DNA of 64,000 nucleotides from assembly GCA_947168045.1 (NCBI GenBank), contig CAMVKN010000009.1, positions 1 through 64,000 on the forward strand. Reading direction: 5' to 3'. A program made the translations under genes and the position numbers. Source of the stretch: an uncultured Prevotellaceae bacterium (GTDB lineage Bacteria; Bacteroidota; Bacteroidia; Bacteroidales; Bacteroidaceae). This document shows positions 1-12,000 of this stretch, one piece after another. The notes under the pieces were generated by a model, which saw only the letters and a program-made list of their open reading frames with translations, was not told where the DNA came from and searched no databases. Within the stretch, counting starts at the first letter, position 1; each line of letters begins with the position of its first letter.

Positions 1-1
1 A

Positions 2-3000
2 CACTCACCATTCAATCTCTCTAACCGCGACAAGCTGCAGCGCATAGGCTGTACTCTGTCGACCGATTACTATAGCGACCGAGAGTGTACTACACTATCC
101 TCCGGATTAGTCGGCACCGCTACTGACGTTTATATCCCCTATACCTTCAACTCTACCGATGACGAAAGAGCTGAATTGAGCCCCACCAACGTAGTCTTCA
201 GCACCTTGGACAACCCCACGTGGCTCAGCCTGACCATCCGTGAGTCGGGTACGAAGAAACTGGTTTATGACGCCACTAACAATGTCATCCAATCCAATAC
301 AAACTCTACCGCTACTCCCGATGCTACAACACTTGCCCAGCAGACGGCACAGTTTGCCTTCATCGGCGACCCATACTCCTTCCAAGTTATCTGTAAGGCT
401 GTCGACGGTCAATATGCCTTTGCAGACGGGGAGAATTCTTTCAGTTATGGTAACAGTAAAGTGCTTAACAACGTGCGCTTCGCCGATAATCCTGATGAGA
501 GCATATCCTCATGGGCAATGATAGCTGGCGAACGCTCCGGCAGCTTCCAGATATTCCTGCGCGACAACTATGCACTCGCCTTCCGCGCATTCTGGGATGC
601 GCAGGGCGGTGGTAACCAGATTCGCCTGTACTCGCGTACGGCAACTCCCGAAGTTCATGGTGACGCCAACTTACACGCCACGCTGACCCCAACCTACGAC
701 TACACCTATAACATCGTAGATAACAGCGGACGCATCGCCATAAAATACACCGTCACACAGGAGTTATCACGCCGTCTTGACGGCGAACACGGTCACAAGG
801 CAATTCCGTCGGCAATCTACAGCCCGTATTTGGAGGGTGAGACGCTGACGTTCTATACCACGTTCACCACGCCTGGTGATTTGTCCTCTCTTTCCGGTAT
901 TGAACAGCTGCCCGTCGGTGGCACCGTAGGTGGCGGAAGTCCTTTAAACATCTATGTGCGCTACACTCAAGGCCTGCTGTCAACAAGACCTTATCCGCTT
1001 GACGACTCCAAGAGTTATTTCATGCAGTTAGGCGACAAATATGTTATCTATAGCAGCGGCGTAGCAACGCAAGACACCCGACCCAGCGTAGAAGATGCTG
1101 ATAAGGATAACAAAATCTGGACAGTTTCGAATAGAGACCCTTACGACGTAAGGGTGACGAACAGCACCAATAGTCAAAGCCTGTACGACAACTCAGAGTG
1201 TCACCTCATCATCATGAGCTCCACCGCCGACAGCCCGGCAGAGGGACAGGTAGTGTTACTCCTTGCCAACCAGGACGACCTCGCCACACCATCCAACGCC
1301 TGGAGTATCGCACTGAGCGGTAACAACGTCGCAAAAGGACAGACCGACCGTAGTGCCGCCGAGCAGCAGGTCATCTTCAGCGAGGCAGTACTTGAACGTA
1401 CCTACCGTCTTATCGACAAGCAAGGCAAGATATTGTTGGAATATAGCAGCAATGACTTAGGAGGTGACAAAGACAAGCTTGGCGTACCCGCTGAGTGGCG
1501 CAGCCCGCTTATCAAGTATAAACCTGTTACCTCTTCCTCCGACTATGTAAAAGATAGCAACGGGGAATACAGCGGCTACAAGTACTGGAAACGCGACAAC
1601 TTCAACATCTCCGGTAACACATATACACTGAAGACGAAGACAGAGCAAACGCCAATCAATGGTCCCGCCCAATCCACCGATAGTTATATCTACGTGACTT
1701 ACGATGCTATCACCGACGCATCAGATGCCAACTATGTTGACATGAACTCTTCGTTCAAGGATATGGACGAACGCGTTAAACGTAGTCCGACAGTATCCAG
1801 TATGGACCGCGACGCTTCAAAGTTCGGACAGATGTATATGCTGAAGTTCACCACCAGCGAAGCCTATCGTTTTGAGGATGGTAATAATGGCGTGGAATCA
1901 GCTGCGACTGCCAGTGATCATATTGTTTATCCCTATACCAATGGTGATGGTCCGCTCTACATTAATCCCGAAGAACGATGGACAAAGGAAAGTTCTGGTG
2001 GAGGATCAACCCGTACTCGTTGGGCTTGGTACGTTGTTAGTCCTAATAACGACCCGTATCATATAAGGCTGACCAGTTGGCAAACGACTCATTCTCGCAA
2101 CAATGTTAGCTACTACGGATACATGCGCACCTACTACAATACCGAGATTAGTCAGGTAATCACTACCAACACGAGTGACGACCCTACCACTGTTGACACA
2201 AATGGTGACCGCATCATGCCAACAGAGTATATGCTATTGGGTACCAAAGACAACTACCTGCTTGTGACATCAGAAGAAATTGGAAGTGATAATGCCGGTT
2301 ATGAAACGACTAACCATCGGGTAGTAAACTCGCTTGAACAGTATTGGCGTAACAATCCAACTGTGCACCGTGCCTTAGGATTGGCCGACGGTTCCGGCCC
2401 AATTACAGCTGCACAGGAAGAGACCTTGAAGAGCACCTACGGCTGGCATAAATACAAGGCATGGGTGAACGCTGCTGCATGGTCTGGAGGTACGGGTTCC
2501 AGCAACAAGAGCTATGCCTACGACGACCATTGGTTTATGAGTATCGAAGTTGGTACAGGCAAATTCGAACTTGTTCCTACGGAGATTGATGCTGTGCTCG
2601 TATTGCTCGATAACCACGGATGGGAAATTATGCGCCAGCCTATACCTAAGCACAGCGAAACAGACCGATATGAAGCCACAAAAGATATCTTGCGCAAGTG
2701 GGACAGCCCGATGGTGAAACAATACCATTTCTACGGCTCACGCTACGTTAACCATAAAGTAACGGGCTATCATAAGTACAATATCTATGATGATTATTCA
2801 GCAGATGATGGTCTTTGGCTTAAAGCTACTGATATGGTAGGTTCAGGCACTTCATTAGCTGACTATCCCGAGAAGTTCAGCGGCAGTGCACTGTATGACC
2901 TTTATGTTACCTACGAAGTAAAGCCAGAATATGCAAAAGCCTATACCGGTGCTGCCACCGTCGGAGCAACCAACGTAAACTATCCTTTCCTTATCCGTCA

Positions 3001-6000
3001 GAACGGCAATCTGGCACAAGCCACCGACGCAACTACACTCGGTTCCGTACCTGCGGCAGACAAAGGTATTGACACAGGTAGTCCTACAGGTATAGACCCT
3101 GACGATAATGCTGACCTTTATTGGTATCTGAAACCAAACTTTGAAATAGATACTGAAATGGGATATCAGTATGATATACATGAAGACAAGGACGATCCTA
3201 CCTCACATGTGTACACCAAGGATGAAACAAACGAGAGGTACGAAAACGAAGGCAAAAGCGGTTTCGACCCATACAACATTCAGATTTATAACAAGCAGTA
3301 TACTTCAGGTTTCTTTACGACCAACGCTACCGCTGCTGCCATCGAAAATGGTCAATATATGAAGACAACGACTCCGGCTGGTGATGGTGCGGTGTCATTG
3401 AGTGCCAAAGTTGGAACAGAAGGTAAATTTGAATCGAATGTCGCCACATATGATGGTACAAAGCTGAAGATTACCAACCAAACCTTTATGGCAGTGCAGG
3501 ATGCTAATGGCAACATGCGCTTGATGCCGCGCTTCGACCAGAATCATGTCATAGAGAACTTCACAACCCTAAAAGACCTTGCCGGTAAACAACCCGAAAG
3601 CGACAAGTCTCACGGACAGAGTACGTGGCTGCTGAGACCTACGGTATATACCTACAAGGTGATTGACAACCTGGGTAGAGAGGCGCTGCAGTATAAGTCG
3701 CTGAGTAGCGGTTCGCCATTGATACCCGCCATATTCAAGAGTCCGCTGGCTAAGGACTTTAAGTTCTATGCGACTTATACAACACCGGGAACCGTTTCAT
3801 CACTGACCAACGAGATTACCGGCTCGTTTGCCGATGCGACAGGCATTACAGAAAATACGGTATATGTACGCTACAGCTACGACCCCGACAGCGATACTGA
3901 CGAACTGCTGCAGGGTATGTGGTATAACGCTAAACTGAACGGCAGCGACGTAAAAGTTACTACAGAAGGTGTAAAAGTAAAAGCTTCTGATAGCGATGAC
4001 CTCTATTGGCGCTTTATGGAGAGCGCAGGCGACGACAGCGACCCGTATGCCGTAACACTGTGGAACGGCACTCCGGCTAAAGAGAGTGATAAACGCTACA
4101 TCATCATGCACCATTTTGATGGCACAAACACCGCCGACTATGCACTGATGCAGGCTGGTACGGGGAATACCACATACTCGTTCCTCGACTACAACAGCGG
4201 AACGCCAACTATCACAACTCAAAGTAACTATTCTTCAGACGGTATCATCGCCAATGCTCAGAAGCTGACGCTGACCCCTGTTCTTAAGACAAATTCTGTC
4301 ACCTACAAGATTATCACCCATAGCGGTAAGGTGGCACTGACGGAAGAGAACGTAGCCGTTAGTGACGAAAGCGTACTGAAACTGCCAGAGTGGATGGAGA
4401 CGCCTCTGATGGAGAGCGATGCCTATATCTTCTACTCGGCAGCAACATTAACCGACGGCAAATATACCGTTAAGGGGTATCCCACCACCTCGCCAAAGAG
4501 TCTTGACGGCAACGTGGTGTATGTGCGCTATGACTATGAGAAGTCCAAAAAGGCTATCGAGTCGTTTGGCATGCCTAACCTCGACGGACTGCCCTATAAC
4601 TATTCTCCGCTCGACCTCACAGGTAATGTGAAATACACCATAGGTATCACAAGTAATAACAACGGTAGAATATGGAGCGTGAACACATCTACCTTAGGTA
4701 TAACCGAAGCCGACGTGGCTGTGAATACCAACATGACAAGAGTCGCCCGTCTGTGGCAGTTCACCGGCGACGACCCATACGAGGTGACGATACAGAATCC
4801 GTCGTACAGCACTACCAAAGTGCTCGCAGGAAAAGAGCCGGACTCTTCTGCTTCTGACAGTGCTACTCCTAACGACAAGTATCCGCTGGTCAAGATGATG
4901 GATCCTAATAATCCTATTGATCCCATTGATAATTCAGTTTATTCACTGAACACCTTCATGGTGCTCAAGTATAATCCAAAGGAAATATCAGGAAAAGTAG
5001 CCAATGTCGATCACTATCCGGGTACGCTGAAGTTCTATGTCACTGGTAATGACCATCTCTATATGGCACAGAGTAACTCTCTGGCAGGCGGTGTTTATAT
5101 TTATAAGGACGCATCATCCTATAAAGAGCGCTTGGCAGCATCAGGCGAACCTATTAACCCGAAGAACAATACGATGATTATCTACTCCAGCTTCTTCTAC
5201 CGCCCCGTGCTGACCTACCACGTCATCACTAACGACGGCAAGGAGGCGCTGACGGGTTACTCGCAGATGGCAGGAACGACGGTGGAGATGCCGCAGATGT
5301 ATCAGAGCCCGCTGCTCAATCCCGGCGACTTCAGCTACTATGGAGCGGCAACTGAAGAAGATGGCAAGTGGACAGTAACCTCATCGTCAAAGATAGCCAA
5401 CGATGCCGCTATAGCCACTGCGGCAGCACAAAACTACGGCAACATCTACGTGCGATATACCTACAGCCGTGCCAACAGTCCGTTTAAGATTGCCACAAAC
5501 ATCGACGATGCTGCGGAAGACGGCACCCAACTGCTCTGGGACAACGAGGAGGGACTCGACCTGAGCGGCGACACCAGCAAGCCCAACCAGGGTGGCACAT
5601 GGTACACCATTGCCAACTTCCAAAGCCGTTGGCGAGACAATGAGGATCATGGAAACTTGTTTGGTATCCCTACAGATTATTCGGACTATGACCCGAAATT
5701 CGAGAAAGCAATCGTCAAGACCCTGGCTAACGGTCGTGCTCCTTCTAACAAAAGGTACTTGTGGAAGCTGATGGGCAACGACCCCTACGCCATCAGAATC
5801 TATAATGCTGACCGAAACAAGTACCTGTCGGTTGCCACCAGCGACAGGAAAATGTCACTACAAGACAAGGAAGCCGCAAACTACTACCAGACCTTTATGC
5901 TCTTGGAGGCACATGCCAATGACAATGAAATAGGCGACTACGGCAGAGATGACGAGGGCAACTACAAATACCAGTTGCAGCGATGGACATCGCTCATCGC

Positions 6001-9000
6001 TACCGGCACTCAGTTCTTCACACCAGTAACCACGAACACTAATAATAAGGCTTCTCTGTCAGCCAGAGATACTTGGGATTTCAACAACTACAACTTCAGT
6101 AACTATGCCATCCGCATGTCGAGCAGCGAAGTAGTGACACGCCAGATCCTGAACATGGGTGGTGGTGGAACCACTCAATACTGTATTGAGTTCGTCAAGG
6201 CTCCAGTAACACGTAAGTACCATTTCCATGCCGTCAATCAGGCGACGGGCACTGTGACATGGGATGCCGTCCTTGAGCACGACTGGCTGCAACCGCTGGT
6301 ATTGGACGACAACATCGCACGCCAGTTCTGTAAATACGAGAAACGCAATACGGCGGCACCCGGTGACAACGTGACAGGCACCGGCGAATTCCAGACCCGC
6401 ACCGCATTAGAGGCGGAAGGTCAACCCAATGCACAGTTCTATCACGACGCTGACTTTACGGTGCGTGTCAAGGATGCCGGCACCAACACCTACGACGTAT
6501 ATCCCGAGATAGGCCTTGAAGATATTTACAACATCTACTTCAAATACCAGATAGACAACACTACCGAAGTCCACGGACTAAAACTCAGTGACATCACCAG
6601 TACAACCGAACAGATAGCTAACGACAAGGCGCACTATGCCGAGACGGGACGTTTGGACCCTGCTTACTATCCGGCATACAACAGTGGTGATAATCACGGA
6701 AAGTGGTTCTTCATGGTGCTCGACACCGATGACGCTATGTCGGCAGATGGAGACGAGGGTAGCCGCACCTATACCGGCAACCAGTACTTCCTGCGCCGTG
6801 AGGACAACGGTACGGTGAACTGGATGAACAATGCCTACACGCTGCACCCGCAGGCAGAGGACAACTACAACGACTGGGCTCCGTCGCGCGTGGCAGAGTG
6901 GTATAAGAAAGGTGATAACGACCCGTACCGCGAGGGACGCTGGCTGTGGACCTTCGTAGGTACTGACCCGTACAACATGCGAATAGTCAACATGGAGTCG
7001 GTAGTGGGCGTAACGACCAACGCAGAGGGTGTATATAGTCTTGCCGGTGCCGACAACTGCTGGACGACAGTTGGCAAGACGACTCTGTCAAACAACGCTA
7101 TAGCCTACCCCGTCACCATTCCTACCGAAGAACCGAAGGAAAACCAGTACTGGGGACTCAGCTACGGCTATGGTTCGGAAGAAACCTTCAGCCTTATCTC
7201 TACCGCACATACAACGGAAATAGACGGACGGGATGTGAATCAGCCGCTCTACTGGAACATGCAGAGCCGCACCATCAACCGTGTGACCACACAGAGCCTG
7301 GAGGCTGTAGGCCGCAGCAGCGACCGCTCGAACGCCATACAGCTCATACCGTACGAGCCGGTGAAGTATCAGGACATCAACCTCGTCATTAAGCGCGATG
7401 ACGATGTGGATGCATATAAGAAGTGGAAGGCGAAACAAAACTGGGAAGGGAAAACAGAGTATGAAATCAAGAATGCCAAAGCGACTCAACTCAAGACCTA
7501 CGACTCCGGTATCTCGCTGCTCTACTTCACCGCAGCCGAGCGTACCTACGTAGCCGGTGACGAGATAGACCTCAGCACTGAGTTCTCACTGCCTATCAAC
7601 GTACGTCGTGCATTCTGTACCTACACACTGTACAGCGATGACTACGTTACACCTAATGGTACATATACCGTTCAAGACGGTCCGTATCCTACCACGACAC
7701 AGGCTACCGAAGGTGGTCAGCTGGTCTATGACGAAGACGGCAAGCCGGTATATACCTACGTAGAGGCTGACGGTACGACTCCTGCCGCAGGTGCACAGAG
7801 CATCTACGTAAAGTACGAAGTGACGAGCGACATCTTCCTGAAGACGGCACCGACGAAGAGCGAGGTAGCTACGATGGCAGAGAAGAACGACCACGTCTAT
7901 TTCATGGACTTCCCATACAAGGACTCTAAGGGCAATGCCGTTGCCCATCATGCCTTCTACGACCCCGAGGCAACGACATTCATGCAGACCGGCGACCTGT
8001 CGAAGAATAAAGACAAGAACACCGGTAACTGGGTGCCAGAGAAGAAGTCATACAGCGGTTCCGGCTACACCAGCGACACAAGTGACCCGTACAACACCAC
8101 ACAGTATCGCACTGCCGACGACCGCATGGTATCGACACCGGAGAAACTGAAGTGGTACTTCGTGGGCGACCCATACAAACTGCAGGTATTCAGCACTGCG
8201 GGAGAGTGGAACACGGCAACCATGACAGATACCAAAGGCCATGAATGGGATATAGACACCAAGGCCGCTCAGCTGGCACGCTTCAACACGGTGGAGACCA
8301 ACTTCAAGTTCGTGTCAGACTGTGTACACATACGAATGCCTGAATACACTCACATTGACAACCGCGAGAACCTTATTCCTACCGACGAAAGCGGTGTGGC
8401 AATGCCTGAGAAGGCGTTCCCTAACCGAAACCGTAACAAGCCTTACCTGAACGACTTCTATTGGGAGTGCGTTCCGGCAGCAAGCAGCGAGGCGGGTACC
8501 TTCGCCCTGCGCTTCAAGGAGGATAACGACCTGCTGGGCTACCGAAACGTGTATTACTACTTAGGCCGCGACGGTAAGACCATGATATATAACCACAGCG
8601 AGGAGAACCCTCAGCAGTATCACATCAACCTGAATTACCGTCCGAACAACGAGCGCTATGAGAGCGGCAAATACTTAGGCTACCACAAGGCGAACAACGA
8701 CTCTACGATTATCCGCCTGGTGCAGCCGGTGAAGGTATATATCACCACCAACCGCGCTGCCGACTCGCGCTACAAAGAGCAGACCAATGTCACTGTGGAT
8801 GAATACAGCGGCTACTACGGTCTGAACGAGACCATCACCGGCGTGCCTCGTCATCTGCAGCGTAAGTACGTGAAGTATAATGACCTTACACACAACGGTG
8901 TGACATCGGGTACGCACAGCCTTAAAATTGGTAATGCAACCAGCTCAGAGGACTGTTCAACCCACAGCAGCAATGTCTTTGTGACAGGTTCGAAGATTAA

Positions 9001-12000
9001 CCCGATATTCAAGTTCAGCGTATATTACAATGTTGACGACCTGACGGCAGACGGCATACACCTGTTTAGTTCTTGCGAAACACCTTCCGCTCCCGCTCCA
9101 GCAGAACTCACTTGGCTCGACGTGCTGACAGGAACAAACAGCTGGCTGTACTACGACAAGACGAACGTTAACGGAAGTGGTGTAGAAGACCAGACATCAC
9201 GCGTCATCAACTACCGCCGTGCCATGAGTGATGGCAAGACGGGGTGGAACAACAGTGCCGACGGATGGACCGACGGTCTGAAGGGTCTGCACTGGGCTTT
9301 CGTGGGCGACCCGTACGATTTCACCATCCTGAACCGTCGCCGCTATGAGGATGCCACCATCAACACCGAACCGATGTGGTTCGCTGCCCAGAAGGAGAGG
9401 ATAAACAACTATGCCGGCGCTAACGACTCTATCGTTTGGAAAGCACTCCTTGTTGATAACATAGGGTCATACACCACCAACACCGCCTCTGGAACTGCCG
9501 CCCTTGGCAACGATGGCATCAACGCCCATTGGTCAATACAGATGGCTAAGACAGGTGATGAAAACAACTGCTTCATACGTACGGCATCGCTTGACCAGAC
9601 CGCAGCCAACGCCGCCGGCACAAACAACAGCGACACCGACAACTACTGGCGACTGATGGCTAAGCAGAGGGGTACCGACGAGTTCTTCTTAGATCCATAC
9701 TCACTTGAAGACCATAACCGTTACACCAACAACAAGGGCAACCTGAACTGGGGCAACTACGTTACCAACGACATGCGATACTCGCAGACCATGAACGGAC
9801 TGGGTGTCTATGAACAGCGTCTGTTGATACGCACCGCCGTGGCAGAGGATAACGATAAGGCTGACAACGACTGCTTCGACGCTAAGGTGGAGATACGCAC
9901 CAAGGACGGCACACTACGCATATCGAAGGACAAGCTTGAAATCAAGTACGGTCTGGCGCCCGACATGCTGCCTTACACCCTGCGCCGCTACGGTTGCGAA
10001 TATACGTGCTACATCAACTATGGAAGTGATGATCCGGAATACCCAGAAATCCAACTTACCCGTCTCCGCGACAGTAACACCCCGATGGACGATGCAGAGT
10101 CTGTGACCACAGCGACAAATGAATATAATGCGTTGTCAAAAGCAATAACTGCAGCAAAAGGTTTAGGCAAGAACGTCACCCTGACATACATCTACACCGT
10201 GACGGACGAGGTAGCTGAGTACTTCACCACAGCGTCTGACGCCTTGACGGAAGACTACACCTGGACGAACGGATACTTCGCTTGGGATCAGACCTACTCG
10301 GGTACCAACGTGGAGGTGGAATACTACGTGGACGTGTTCGACCACTATGTATATGATGCCAACGGACAGATTATCGATGCGGTGTATATCAAGGAGCGCC
10401 GCACACGAGTGGTGTCTAACCCCGACCAGGCTTACCCGACAACGGCTTTCCTCAATACCCACACCAACCAGGTGAACGTGTTTGCCGACGAGAGTACCCA
10501 GAGCAAGGACGACCGTCAGAAGTGGGCTCTCGTAGGTGACCCGTATGAGTTCACGCTGAAGAACTATGCACAGTACCTCATCAATAGCAATGCTACGCAG
10601 CTTATTGACAACAATCTGCTCACACAGACAACCATCCAGGCACTGGCACAACCGTTTGCTATGGGTATCGACGAGGACGGCAACACTTTCCTCTCTGTCA
10701 TCGACGGAACATCTCGCGAGATAACATCGAACATCAGCTTCGACTTCAGCACTTCGTCAACAAAGACGACGAAGAAAGTGGGCAGTGGTACCAACACCAA
10801 CGACCCAACAGGTAACACCTATGACACAGACGACGTGAAGCCGTTCAAGTTGGCGAGCCTTCTGAGCTATGCCGACGTCGTACAGTATCACCTCGTTATC
10901 GCTCATCAGCATTCACTCGACCACACAGACGAACTTACTACCGATCAGGGTAACACCCTGAATGAGCACCTCCTGGAGTACTTGATGTACCAAGGCATAC
11001 AAAAGGGTAATAAGGACATGTATGTGAACTATACCGGCAATAATCCAACAAGTTGGAAAGATAGTCAGGAAGAAAACATCAAGACCCTGCTGAAGCAGAA
11101 TGCTTCGCTGCGCGACTTCATCTCTTACCCTGTTGCCGACTACAGCGTAGCACGCGTAGGTATCGGTAACCACCCACAGGTGCCTTGGTACATGAAGCGT
11201 CAGTTCTGCCGTTACTTCCTCTACCAGAAGGATGTGATGCGCTCTGTAATTGACAAAGTCAGTCCTTCCATTGAAGTGGCTGACGCAGACTGGGGCAGCT
11301 CTACTGTTGAGATTGACGGTGTAGAGTATAAGGTCAATCCATCCAGCCCGAATGCCGTTAAGGTAGTTTACTATAACGGCAAGTTCTACTTGTACGAAAA
11401 AGCCTCCGATGAAATCAAGAATGCCGGTACTACATACGACGGACTCGTACAGCGCACGTTCAAACAAGACGGAGTTGTAACCAAAGCCTTTAACATCAAG
11501 TGGATAACCATAAGGGATATGTCTTACTGGGACAAGGCGGATGCTGCCGGTGACGGCATCGTACAGGTAACGAGTGATGATGTCGCTGCATGGAATCCGG
11601 ATGGAGGCACTTACGAAGGCGACCGCAAGCTTGTGGTCGATCAATATCGCAAGAAGCCTAAGTACTACGATGAGGCCGCTGCCCTGCAGGGCAAGGTGCT
11701 CGACCGTCTGCAGGAGTGTCACTACAACCGTATGGTGAAGATTGACGTGGTCTATGAGGTCATCCCCGAGGCGTTCCAGTTTGCATGGCGCGGACGTAAC
11801 ACCACGGCGTGGTACCAGATGATGACGAACAACAGTGCCGACGGACTGATGAACTTCACATACAGCCACGGCATCGGCGCACGTCAGGACCGCCGCGAGC
11901 ACTATACCAACAACTACTTGTGGGCACCGGAGGGTGACCCCTACGGCTTCATTCTCCGCTCACGCTACGCTACCATCAACGGTAACGGATGGGACAATGT

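Noticed and set aside
10913..11902. Long open frame (329 codons) antisense to the giant gene
   Set aside because: It lies within a well-supported coding sequence, has no signal, motif or ribosome-binding site, and its composition mirrors the sense codons.
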